Assembly (NCBI GenBank): GCA_910585635.1
Contig: CAJUFE010000035.1
Coordinates: 1-47,628 of the forward strand
Reading direction: 5' to 3'
Source: an uncultured Lachnospiraceae bacterium
GTDB taxonomy: Bacteria; Bacillota; Clostridia; Lachnospirales; Lachnospiraceae
DNA length: 47,628 nt
Position 1 is the first letter of the stretch. Each line of letters begins with the position of its first letter. Position numbers and translations under genes: made by a program. This document shows, in pieces, positions 1-7,173 of the stretch. The notes below the pieces were generated by a model, which saw nothing but the letters and a program-made list of their open reading frames with translations, did no database searches and was not told the origin of the DNA.

Positions 1-966
1 TCCATATGGGTCATCCATATCCCGCTGGGATAACAGGAGCGTGGGCACCCAGTCGCCTGCATACATCTGTACCAGCGCATATCGATACTCATCGCCAGGG
101 ATCGCCGCCCCGTACGCATAGGAAGCCGCCTGCTGGAGGATGGCACGGTACTGCTCCAACGCCTCCTCTGTCTCCGACCGCTGGGACTTTGTCTGCTCGG
201 ACGACCCCTCCGTCTCGGAGGGATCCGGGCCGTCTGTGGGGTCTGACAGATCCAGCCCCGACGCCTCCAGCACCTGGGCGATCAGCTCTTTATCCTCTTT
301 GATCTCCTCCATCACGAAATCCGGGATATCCTGGGCCGTGAAGGACGACACTTCCACCTCTCCGCCTTCTGTCATGACCGCCATCTCCCCGGCCCTGACC
401 ACGTCCCATCCGCCGTCCTCTATCTCACAGAGCACCTTGCCCTCCAGCAGATAGACCTTCATGGTGTCACCGCCTGCCAGGACCTCCACCCAGCCGCAGG
501 TACCCCGGATCCCCACCGCCATATTGCCGGTGCGGATGTCCAGGGTCTCATCCTCCTTTAACGGCTCCTTGATGTTAAAGAACAGGCTCCCGGCATCCAC
601 TAAGATCTCCAGCTCCTTCTGCCTCCGCTGGATGGAGATCTGGCTGGACACATCCATCTTCGCCAGCCGGAGGCTGTCCAGGTTGAGCCAGGCGTAGCTG
701 GCCGCTCTTGTTTCCATATGATAGCCGCTGTACAGCTTCATCTCCGGGACAGGAGTGACCTCCCGCCCTCGCCCGTTGGCGATATCCACGGTCCCCTGGG
801 TCTTCATCAGCTGGATCTTTGACGCTGTATGACGGCGGGAACAGCCTGTGCAGATCAGGCCCATGCACAGGATACCGGCCAGCATGGCTGCCAGCCATAC
901 CGAACAGCGTTCCCTGCCCTTGCTCCTCTGTTTTTTCCCTTGTCCTTTTGCTCCTTCTCGCTCCAT
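1..966 (-). CDS. FecR-domain lipoprotein, 3' end outside the window
   Basis: The reading frame is open from an ATG at 966 to the window edge (322 codons visible), so the C-terminus is missing. A basic N-terminus precedes a hydrophobic segment ending in a lipobox-like GC around residues 20-40, suggesting an exported lipoprotein, although the -3 residue is Cys instead of Leu. Residues about 45-190 read like a FecR domain: a VDIANGRG strand, LNLDS, an AGSLFFNIKEPL stretch, then GNMAVGIRGTCGWVEV and YLLEGKV. FecR domains in Firmicutes are often sensory or surface modules outside TonB systems. Downstream is an acidic Ser/Glu-rich linker and a repeat-like helical region. The start has GGAG about 10 bases upstream. 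Its ligand is unknown. It follows udp by 141 bases on the same strand. Confidence 0.72.
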   Translation of the reverse strand, partial: MEREGAKGQGKKQRSKGRERCSVWLAAMLAGILCMGLICTGCSRRHTASKIQLMKTQGTVDIANGRGREVTPVPEMKLYSGYHMETRAASYAWLNLDSLRLAKMDVSSQISIQRRQKELEILVDAGSLFFNIKEPLKEDETLDIRTGNMAVGIRGTCGWVEVLAGGDTMKVYLLEGKVLCEIEDGGWDVVRAGEMAVMTEGGEVEVSSFTAQDIPDFVMEEIKEDKELIAQVLEASGLDLSDPTDGPDPSETEGSSEQTKSQRSETEEALEQYRAILQQAASYAYGAAIPGDEYRYALVQMYAGDWVPTLLLSQRDMDDPYG

Positions 967-1107
967 CTTCTCTACTCCATCGTACACGATCTTATCATCA
1001 CACCTGTATATCATCGCATACATCGTTGCATGGAGATCTTGGATCTATACAACGACCGGCGGGATGATGCACCGCCTCATCATAGCGCGGCAGCAGCCGT
1101 CGCCTGC

Positions 1108-1890
1108 CTATCCATTTTCCCGGTCTTCACGGATCAGCCCCTTAAGCGCCCCCACGGCCACCTTGATCGCCGCCTCGGTGTCATGGATCTGCTCGTCGGG
1201 CAGACCTAAGGCCCTGCGGGTCTGGTTCGCCACCACCAAAAGGACGGATCCGCAGCGGGCCCGGCGGACCCCGGCCACGATAAAGAGGGCCGCGGACTCC
1301 ATCTCCGAGGCCAGCGCGCCGCACTTCATCCAGGCATCCCATTTATCGTTCAGCTCATAGGCCACCGGCATGGTGTCGGGGGAATGCTGGCCGTAGAAAT
1401 TGTCCTTGCACTGCACCACGCCCATATGGGTCCGCAGGCCCAGCGCCTTCGCGCTCTCCCGCAATGCCGCGGTCACGGCAAAGTCCGCCACCGCCGGATA
1501 CTCGATCGGGGCATACTCCTTGCTGGTCCCCTCAAAGCGGATCGCCCCGGTGGCGATCACCACATCCCCGCCTAAGATCTCCTTCTGCATCCCGCCGGAG
1601 GTACCCACCCGGATAAAGGTATCCGCGCCGCAGTGGATCAGCTCCTCCATGGCGATCGCGGCGGAGGGGCCTCCGATCCCCGTGGACACCACGCTCACCA
1701 GCTCTCCGCTCAAGCGCCCTGTATAGGTGGTATATTCCCGGTTCTGGGCCACCTTCTTTGATCCCTCAAAATGGCTGGCGATCTTCTCGCACCGCCCCGG
1801 GTCCCCGGGCAGGATCACGTAGCGGCCCACCTCCCCCGGCGCCACCCCGATATGATATTCCCGGCCTCCCTGCGCGTAGACTAATCCCAT
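1108..1890 (-). CDS. udp: Uridine phosphorylase (nucleoside phosphorylase family)
   Basis: This protein phosphorolyses uridine to uracil and ribose-1-phosphate in pyrimidine salvage. The 260-aa length fits the family. The N-terminus has the phosphate-binding stretch YVILPGDPGR (about residues 25-34), followed by a GIGGPSAAIAMEEL segment, RVGTSGG, and near the C-terminus ASEMESAALFIVAG, the nucleoside/ribose-binding Glu-Met-Glu signature of the PNP/UDP superfamily. It lies 21 bases downstream of the AICAR formyltransferase gene on the same strand, so co-transcription with the purine genes is likely. Specificity for uridine over other nucleosides is inferred from family resemblance. Confidence 0.9.
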   Translation of the reverse strand: MGLVYAQGGREYHIGVAPGEVGRYVILPGDPGRCEKIASHFEGSKKVAQNREYTTYTGRLSGELVSVVSTGIGGPSAAIAMEELIHCGADTFIRVGTSGGMQKEILGGDVVIATGAIRFEGTSKEYAPIEYPAVADFAVTAALRESAKALGLRTHMGVVQCKDNFYGQHSPDTMPVAYELNDKWDAWMKCGALASEMESAALFIVAGVRRARCGSVLLVVANQTRRALGLPDEQIHDTEAAIKVAVGALKGLIREDRENG

Positions 1891-1911
1891 GCTGCACCCC
1901 TCCTTTTATCA

Positions 1912-3090
1912 TCAGTGATGGAACAGCCGGATCCCCGTAAAGGCCATAGCCATCCCATACTTATCACAGGTCTCGATCACCTGATCGTCCCGCACAGAGC
2001 CGCCTGGCTGGGCGATATACTTGACCCCGCTCTTATGGGCCCGCTCGATGTTATCGCCGAATGGGAAGAAGGCGTCGGAGCCTAAGGCTACATCCTCCAT
2101 CTGGTCCAGCCATGCCCGCTTCTCTTCTCTGGTAAATACGGCAGGCCGCACCTTGAAGGTCTTCGCCCACACATCATCCCCCAGCACATCCATGTACTCG
2201 TCGCCGATATAGACATCGATGGCATTATCCCGGTCCGCCCGCTTGATCCCATCCACGAACTGGAGGCCCAGGACCTGGGGCGCCTGCCTGAGGGCCCAGT
2301 TATCCGCCTTCTGCCCGGCAAGCCTGGTACAGTGGACCCTGGACTGCTGGCCCGCGCCGATACCGATCGCCTGGCCGCCCTTCACATAGCAGACGGAATT
2401 AGACTGGGTATACTTTAAGGTGATCAGGGAGATGATCAGGTCCAGCTTGGCCGCCTCCGGGATCTCCTTATTTTTCGTTACCACGTTCGCCAGCAGCTCA
2501 TTATCGATCGGCAGCTCGTTACGCCCCTGCTCGAACACGATCCCGAAGACCTGCTTACGCTCAATAGGCTCCGGCACGTAAGCCGGATCGATCTGGATCA
2601 CATTATAATTGCCGTTCTTCTTTCCCTTCAAGATCTCCAGCGCCTCCGGCTCATAGCCAGGGGCGATCACGCCATCGGAGACCTCCCGCTTGATGATCTT
2701 GGCCGTGGACACATCGCAGACATCGGACAGGGCGATAAAGTCTCCAAAGGATGACATCCGGTCCGCCCCTCTGGCCCTGGCATAGGCGCAGGCCAGCGGC
2801 GACAGCTCTCCCATATCCTCCACCCAGTAGATCTTCTTCAGCACATCATCCAGCGGCAGCCCCACAGCCGCCCCTGCCGGAGATACATGCTTAAAGGAGG
2901 TGGCCGCCGGGAGCCCCGACGCCGCCTTCAGCTCCCGCACCAGCTGCCAGCCGTTGAAGGCGTCCAAAAAATTGATATAGCCAGGACGGCCGCACAGCAC
3001 CTGGATCGGCAGCTCCTTATCCTCGTTCATAAAGATCCTGGACGGCTTCTGGTTCGGGTTACATCCATATTTTAACTGTAATTCTTTCAT
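1912..3090 (-). CDS. purH: Stand-alone AICAR formyltransferase
   Basis: This enzyme catalyses the penultimate step of purine synthesis: formyl transfer from 10-formyl-THF to AICAR, giving FAICAR. The 392-aa protein matches the C-terminal half of bifunctional PurH and opens with LKYGCNPNQKPSR. The SFKHVSPAGAAVG stretch (about residues 66-78) carries the Lys-His pair known from the family active site, and GGQAIGIGAGQQSR (about 240) and GGSVRDDQVI (near the end) are also typical. The N-terminal IMP cyclohydrolase domain is absent. That activity is supplied by the gene 43 bases upstream on the same strand, a PurO-type cyclohydrolase. The spacing and shared strand indicate one purine operon continuing into udp. 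The start ATG follows an AGGGAGGAAAAG Shine-Dalgarno. Confidence 0.92.
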   Translation of the reverse strand: MKELQLKYGCNPNQKPSRIFMNEDKELPIQVLCGRPGYINFLDAFNGWQLVRELKAASGLPAATSFKHVSPAGAAVGLPLDDVLKKIYWVEDMGELSPLACAYARARGADRMSSFGDFIALSDVCDVSTAKIIKREVSDGVIAPGYEPEALEILKGKKNGNYNVIQIDPAYVPEPIERKQVFGIVFEQGRNELPIDNELLANVVTKNKEIPEAAKLDLIISLITLKYTQSNSVCYVKGGQAIGIGAGQQSRVHCTRLAGQKADNWALRQAPQVLGLQFVDGIKRADRDNAIDVYIGDEYMDVLGDDVWAKTFKVRPAVFTREEKRAWLDQMEDVALGSDAFFPFGDNIERAHKSGVKYIAQPGGSVRDDQVIETCDKYGMAMAFTGIRLFHH

Positions 3091-3133
3091 CTTTTCCTCC
3101 CTATCTCGATCTCGTTACCTTTCACACATGACC

Positions 3134-3850
3134 TCATTCCCCATGCTTGTTCACGATCCTGGTCTCATAGCGGCCTGTGGCGATATCGATGCACCGCACG
3201 AACAGAGACACCTTATTATCCGCGTTCAAACTATCCCACAGCATCTTGGTAAAGCTGTCGATATCCCCTTGGATCTTCACCCGCTTTGGTTCTCCCTCAA
3301 AGCTGGGCAGGGGATCCCCGTCATGGGCATAGGTGTGGATAAAGCGTCCCTCCCCGGCCGCCGGAGCCTCGTAGGCGAAGGTGTAGCGGTTGCAGCCCTC
3401 CTCATCGGCGCCGTTGCTCTTTAAGATCGACAGGGCGTAATTGTACCGGCCGTCCTCGATGTGCATGATCCCGGAGATCCGCGGGGTGTTATTCGGCGCG
3501 TCCGGCTCGAACCGACGGCCCCGCAAGGACTGCTCGAAGGTCATCTGCCTGTCCATCCCCTCATAGATCGTATCCGTCTGGTCCCCGTTGGTCACGATCG
3601 TCTTGTTCCCTAAGACGCGGACCGGCGCATAGATGATCAGGCTGGGATCCGTCATCTTCGACGGGTCGAAGGCCTGGGTCCGGATCCCCTCCCCGTCCTC
3701 CACGAACACACGGTTGCGGCTGTTCTCACTGCGGCCCATGATAAAATAGGCCGCCACCGCCCTCCTCCCGTCCTCTGATCTTCCGATCACGATCCCTCTT
3801 CCCGGGTAGGCATTGCTCTTTAGTTCCTCTGCTAATGAAAGCATCTCCAT
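3134..3850 (-). CDS. purO: IMP cyclohydrolase, PurO type
   Basis: The 238-aa product closes the ring of FAICAR to form IMP, the last step of purine synthesis. It resembles the PurO (IMP cyclohydrolase-like) family first known from archaea: YPGRGIVIGRSEDGRR (about 14-29), YFIMGRSENSRNR (about 35-47), SLIIYAPVRVLGN, VTNGDQTDTIY and NRYTFAYEAP. The open frame extends further upstream, but I chose the ATG at 3850 because AAGGGAGAG lies about 8 bases before it and the family signature begins there. It precedes the AICAR formyltransferase gene by 43 bases. Together the two replace bifunctional PurH. A terminator and a repeat-rich leader lie upstream. Confidence 0.88.
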   Translation of the reverse strand: MEMLSLAEELKSNAYPGRGIVIGRSEDGRRAVAAYFIMGRSENSRNRVFVEDGEGIRTQAFDPSKMTDPSLIIYAPVRVLGNKTIVTNGDQTDTIYEGMDRQMTFEQSLRGRRFEPDAPNNTPRISGIMHIEDGRYNYALSILKSNGADEEGCNRYTFAYEAPAAGEGRFIHTYAHDGDPLPSFEGEPKRVKIQGDIDSFTKMLWDSLNADNKVSLFVRCIDIATGRYETRIVNKHGE

Positions 3851-3999
3851 ATCGGTCTCTCCCTTCTTTAACCCTTGCTGTGTATCCTTAGGTCCTCCTG
3901 CTCCCTCCGGCGGCCCGCCCCATAGGTGCGAAAGGCCGTCTGCCGCTCTCCAGATGCCGGGCTGTATGACAGAGACAAAATGCATGACAGCGGCAGATA

Positions 4000-4070
4000 C
4001 TTGGCGGAGGCAAAAACTCTGGCAAAGACAAACGCTTGGCGGAGACAAAAAGCCTGGCGGGAACAAAAAA
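4000..4070 (-). repeat. Four degenerate short repeats in the purO leader
   Basis: On the minus strand a motif close to TTTTTGTCTCCGCCAAG occurs about four times at 4000-4016, 4019-4033 (weaker), 4035-4051 and 4053-4070. The run follows a terminator stem and lies in the untranslated leader of purO. Each copy provides a T-run behind a C/G-rich segment. It may be a duplicated terminator tail or a protein-binding array; no function is established. Confidence 0.5.
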
Positions 4071-4109
4071 GACCGCCGGGACACACAAAAACAAGGTGCC
4101 CAGGCGGTC
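4064..4109 (-). terminator. Rho-independent terminator upstream of purO
   Basis: On the minus strand, GACCGCC-T-GGGCAC (4109 downward) pairs with GTGTCC-C-GGCGGTC, ending at 4071. The loop contains a T-run, and TTTTTT follows at 4070-4065. It would end transcripts from the PTS IIB gene before purO, or act as an attenuator in a longer purO leader. Confidence 0.78.
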
Positions 4110-4214
4110 GGCTGTCTTACGTACGTGCTCCCTGTGGTGATCTCCACGTTCCGCCAGTTGCACGTCCTATATCTTTATCATAAATGATCCGCCGAAGATC
4201 TGCAAGTGTTATCT

Positions 4215-4523
4215 TTACTTTTTTATCAAACTCTCTGCAAAGGCCAGGACCTTTTCGCCGTCGCCGGCGCCGTAATCCTCTGCCGGGATCACCTCCAGCG
4301 GCACGTTCTTTTCGGCGCACAGCGCCGCCATCTTATTTTTCAAGTACCCTACCTGGGGGCCTAACAGCGCGCAGTCCACGCCGTCCAACTGCTTTGCCAT
4401 ATCAAAGGTCGGGAATGCCTGGATCTCCACTTCCTTCCCCTGCCTTGCCGCAGCCTTTCGCATCTTCGTGACCAGCACGCTGGTCGAGATCCCCTGATCA
4501 CAGAATAATCGGACAACTAACAT
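4215..4523 (-). CDS. PTS lactose/cellobiose-type IIB component (orphan)
   Basis: A 102-aa cytoplasmic phosphocarrier of the lactose/cellobiose (chitobiose) PTS family. Cys8, in LFCDQGISTSVLVTKM, is the expected phosphorylation site. The rest follows the family pattern: EIQAFP, then VDCALLGPQVGYLKNKM and a C-terminal helix. I chose the internal ATG at 4523 because GGAGG lies 8 bases before it, inside the longer open frame. No IIC or IIA gene lies next to it, so it is an orphan here. A second, complete IIA-IIB-IIC set lies at 39.5-41.6 kb. It could serve another transporter elsewhere or be regulatory. Confidence 0.85.
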   Translation of the reverse strand: MLVVRLFCDQGISTSVLVTKMRKAAARQGKEVEIQAFPTFDMAKQLDGVDCALLGPQVGYLKNKMAALCAEKNVPLEVIPAEDYGAGDGEKVLAFAESLIKK

Positions 4524-4650
4524 CGTACATACCTCCATTTCGATCTTACCGCGCCCTTATGGCACTGGCGCGTCCTTCTTCCCGCATCTAGCCTGCACCG
4601 ACACACTTACAGCTCTTGACCTATGCTGCCTGTCCGACGGCCCATCTTCA

Positions 4651-6045
4651 TCAGCCATGATGCCGGATCACTTCAAACCGCTCCAGCCGGACCTCCTCAT
4701 CTGGGGCGATTCCGGCCTTTTCTCTCGCGATCTTGATCTGCTCCTCCACCGTATCCACGCCGTCCAGATCCGGGAGCAGCAGCCCTCGCCTGCCACCCTT
4801 CGTCACGATCACGCCATAGCGCTTTACATCCAGCTCCTCCAGTGACGTGACCGGCTCTGCATCGCCCAGCACATCGACGCTGACCGACAGCATTTCCAGC
4901 TCATCCTCCCCCACCGGCGAGAACCGGGGGTCGTGGGTGGCCGCGCTGATGGCATTGTGGACGATCTCTTCTGCTATGGAAGGCTGGACCGCCTGTATCG
5001 TCCCGATACATCCCCTTAACCGGCCATCCTTCTTCAGCGAGACAAAGACCCCTGCCCTGCGGCCGGTCATCTCCGTCGGGAGCGCCTTTAAGCTCTCAGC
5101 CTCTGGCAGCTCTCCCGTCCGCACATACCCCTCGATGGTCCGGCGGGCCAGCCTTACATAGGCATCCTCCTGCTCCCTTTGCTTTATGATCTCTTCCCTT
5201 ATCCGTTTTTCATACTGTCTCTTAAGATCCCGTCCCGGATCCCTGCCCCATGCGGTATAGGCGCAGATGCCGTATCCCACCCCGAAGGGCCCCTCATAGG
5301 ATAAACGCTCCGTCACGATCTCCGTCCGGTCCAGCGCCCCCGCCAATATGGTAAAGGCCCGGTGCCCGCACTCTCCTGCTCTCTCGCAGAAGTCTTCCGT
5401 AAAGTCAAAAAGCTCCCCAAATGTCCCTTCTCCCATCACCTCCATGATCCTCTCGTCATAGGCCGGACCCTCTTTCCGAAAACCGTAAGGTCCGTCCTCC
5501 TTGAGCCTGTGGGACAGATCGCCGCTGGCGATCACCACGGTCCTCCTGTCCAGATCCTCTGCCGCCTCCTGGATACACTGTCCCAGACGGTAATGCTCGG
5601 TAAGGGGCAGGCCGGACAGTCCGATCCGCACCAGCCCATAGCTCTTCCAGTACTTCTCCACGAAATACAGGGGGACCATGGTCCCATGATCCAATGCCTT
5701 ATCCCTCTCCCCAAGCTTTCCGGCAGGCAGCCCCCTGGCCTCTGCCAGCCTGCACAGCTCATCCACAAACGCCTGGTCGAAAGAGCACCGGATCTTCACC
5801 TGTCCGGCGCCGAACCGTCCCAGATCCCCCTCTGCCCCTTTGCCGGGCGATATGTGGAAATAGTCCGCATACATGACCTGGTGGGGCGAGAGGAGCACGA
5901 TCGTCTCCGGCTCCAGCTGCCCGATCCAGCGGCCCACCGCCTCATAGGCATCCACCGTCTTCTGGATCTTCTTTTCCTCTCCTCTCCCCACCTCCGGCAC
6001 GATCAGTGGCGGATGGGGGACCATAAAAGCAGCTAAGATACCCAT
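4651..6045 (-). CDS. MEMO/LigB-like and AMMECR1 two-domain fusion (AmmeMemoRadiSam A and B)
   Basis: A 464-aa fusion. Residues 1-270 are a MEMO-like domain related to class III extradiol dioxygenases: an N-terminal MVPHPPLIVPEVG, VLLSPH, LDHGTMVPLYF and VIASGDLSHRL supply the His residues typical of the family. Residues about 290-464 are an AMMECR1 domain with GVFVSLKKDGRLRGCIGT, AAxxDPRF and ELEMLSVSVDVL. In many bacteria these domains occur with a radical SAM protein as the AmmeMemoRadiSam system, whose reaction is still poorly defined. No radical SAM gene is visible in this window. The ATG at 6045 was chosen because GGAG lies about 9 bases upstream, eight codons inside the longest frame. 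Confidence 0.88.
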   Translation of the reverse strand: MGILAAFMVPHPPLIVPEVGRGEEKKIQKTVDAYEAVGRWIGQLEPETIVLLSPHQVMYADYFHISPGKGAEGDLGRFGAGQVKIRCSFDQAFVDELCRLAEARGLPAGKLGERDKALDHGTMVPLYFVEKYWKSYGLVRIGLSGLPLTEHYRLGQCIQEAAEDLDRRTVVIASGDLSHRLKEDGPYGFRKEGPAYDERIMEVMGEGTFGELFDFTEDFCERAGECGHRAFTILAGALDRTEIVTERLSYEGPFGVGYGICAYTAWGRDPGRDLKRQYEKRIREEIIKQREQEDAYVRLARRTIEGYVRTGELPEAESLKALPTEMTGRRAGVFVSLKKDGRLRGCIGTIQAVQPSIAEEIVHNAISAATHDPRFSPVGEDELEMLSVSVDVLGDAEPVTSLEELDVKRYGVIVTKGGRRGLLLPDLDGVDTVEEQIKIAREKAGIAPDEEVRLERFEVIRHHG

Positions 6046-6174
6046 ATCGCTCTTCTCCTCTCTTTCCACTCATGGTAAGCGGCTCATGTATAGATTATAC
6101 TATATACAGCCGATCTTTTCCAGCCCCTAATTTTCGAAACGAAGATCTGATGGCGGACGGGGCTTTCTTACACA

Positions 6175-6200
6175 AAAACTGCCCGGCCAGCGGTCCATCC
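6175..6200. repeat. Left 26-bp direct repeat flanking the PBECR4 cassette
   Basis: Exact 26-base match to 7063-7088, in the same orientation. This copy contains only one arm of the terminator hairpin whose complete version lies at the right copy, as expected if a cassette inserted into the terminator and duplicated part of it. Confidence 0.85.
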
Positions 6201-6244
6201 CATCCGCCTCTACCCGGTCCATATTTAAAATTTCGCCCAAGGCA

Positions 6245-6273
6245 TTGACATATTTCCCCAAAGGTCATATAAT
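6245..6273 (+). promoter_or_regulatory. Near-consensus sigma-A promoter for the cassette RNA
   Basis: TTGACA at 6245-6250 and TATAAT at 6268-6273 are separated by exactly 17 bases. Transcription would begin near 6280. It is one of the best promoters in the window and drives an RNA that terminates before the PBECR4-like gene. Confidence 0.85.
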
Positions 6274-6293
6274 ACTAATAAAGGTGGGCAACA

Positions 6294-6353
6294 ATGAGTG
6301 TCCACCAGAGCGTTGAAGCGGAGTGCTGCGTCAGCGGGCAGTGTTCCGTATAG
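6294..6353 (+). CDS. Possible 19-aa leader peptide
   Basis: ATG at 6294 to TAG at 6351, encoding MSVHQSVEAECCVSGQCSV. AAGGTGG lies about 8 bases upstream, as the first bases of the predicted transcript. The ATG is in the loop of the first hairpin. A single inserted base near its stop would join it to another open frame running to 6462, so the coding potential may be fortuitous. Confidence 0.3.
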   Translation: MSVHQSVEAECCVSGQCSV

Positions 6354-6429
6354 CTCTCGACGGGTTGTATGTGCAGACCGCAAGCTGACTCCATGTACGC
6401 AGGACGTACAGACAGAAAACATTCAGGGA

Positions 6430-6458
6430 AGCTCTGCTTTTATGCAGGGCTTTTCTTT
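6430..6458 (+). terminator. Terminator between the RNA and the PBECR4-like gene
   Basis: AGCTCTGC (6430-6437) pairs with GCAGGGCT (6444-6451) across a short T/A loop and is followed by TTTTCTTTAT. It ends 18 bases before the start of the PBECR4-like gene, so expression of that gene from the upstream promoter requires read-through. Confidence 0.8.
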
Positions 6459-6475
6459 ATGATCACGGAGGATCT

Positions 6476-7057
6476 ATGGACAGACTACAGGAACGTGCGG
6501 TGGCATTCCGTCATCTGATGGACTATCGATATAAGATCATACTCGGCAGAAAAGGAAAAGCGACTGAACTGTCCATAAATTTTGAAGCATCCGACTTTTT
6601 TCATTTGATCGGGCTGCATAAGCTACCTGATATCATAAATGGTAGACTGCCATCTGCCAAGATCTTTTATGACTGTCTAAAAGGGAATATCACTTATGAC
6701 CGCTTGACCCAAAGCGCATCCTTCAATAAACTCGGTGATCGCTTTACATACTTTGACCGTTTAGAAGAGATCCTTGACAGCAATGATATGATCTTTAAAT
6801 GCAACACCGCGACTCTAAAAGGTTTTTCACGCATCATCGCCGACTATGAGTTGAAAAATATCTATGGTCCACTGATATTTTATCTGTTTATCGAAAAGCG
6901 TTCCTATTCACAAGATCAATATTGTAAGTCATTTATCCAAAATGATACCGTAGACTATACTTACGGCCAAACAAAGATGACTTTACTTTATAAAGAAAAA
7001 ACACACATCAAGACCGGTGAGATCCAGGTACAATACGACAGGTCAACCGCCAAATGA
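6476..7057 (+). CDS. PBECR4-like nuclease-domain protein
   Basis: A 193-aa protein, AT-richer in codon use than all its neighbours. I recognise it as similar to the PBECR4 family, a predicted phage-borne Barnase/EndoU/ColicinE5-D/RelE-like nuclease group. Family-like stretches are ILGRKG (about 23-28), DFFHLIGLHKLPD (about 40-52), GNITYDRLTQS (about 73-83), RLEEILDSND (about 98-107), IADYEL, and the C-terminal YTYGQTKMTLLYKEK (about 160-174) with TGEIQVQYDR. No signal peptide or membrane segment is visible. A GGAGG site lies just upstream. Nuclease activity is predicted for the family and not shown by the sequence alone. It lies inside a segment bounded by 26-bp direct repeats, implying acquisition as a cassette. 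Confidence 0.7.
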   Translation: MDRLQERAVAFRHLMDYRYKIILGRKGKATELSINFEASDFFHLIGLHKLPDIINGRLPSAKIFYDCLKGNITYDRLTQSASFNKLGDRFTYFDRLEEILDSNDMIFKCNTATLKGFSRIIADYELKNIYGPLIFYLFIEKRSYSQDQYCKSFIQNDTVDYTYGQTKMTLLYKEKTHIKTGEIQVQYDRSTAK

Positions 7058-7060
7058 TAA

Positions 7061-7101
7061 ACAAAACTGCCCGGCCAGCGGTCCATCCTTGCTGATCGGG
7101 C
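7061..7101 (-). terminator. Terminator of the dehydrogenase gene, site of cassette insertion
   Basis: On the minus strand GCCCGATCAGC (7101 downward) pairs with GCTGGCCGGGC, ending at 7069, with one mismatch. AGTTTTGTTT follows. The right 26-bp direct repeat (7063-7088) covers the loop, the 3' arm and the T-run. Confidence 0.78.
7063..7088. repeat. Right 26-bp direct repeat flanking the PBECR4 cassette
   Basis: Exact match to 6175-6200. This copy keeps the full hairpin of the host terminator, so it probably represents the original site joined to the cassette. Confidence 0.85.
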
Positions 7102-7173
7102 GATCTTTTCCTTCGATCAGGTCCTATCATCACTCTGTCTGCGGCCTGCTCCTGCAGCGGCTCCTGTCCCGCC

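Larger units (their letters stand above)
6280..6460 (+). ncRNA. Putative structured RNA or leader upstream of the PBECR4-like gene
   Basis: The interval runs from the predicted start of a consensus promoter to a rho-independent terminator, giving an RNA of about 175-180 nt. Visible helices: GGTGGGCA pairing with TGTCCACC (8 bp, 6282-6305), AGAGC pairing with GCTCT enclosing GCTG/CAGC, TGTACG pairing with CGTACA (around 6394-6411), and the terminator stem. It also contains a 19-codon ORF. I do not recognise an Rfam family. It could be an independent sRNA, an attenuating leader, or an RNA antitoxin in the style of type III toxin-antitoxin loci, although I see no ToxI-like tandem repeats. Confidence 0.6.

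Noticed and set aside
6225..6422. A 65-codon minus-strand frame in the cassette RNA region
   Set aside because: No ribosome site, antisense to the structured RNA, and it covers the promoter.
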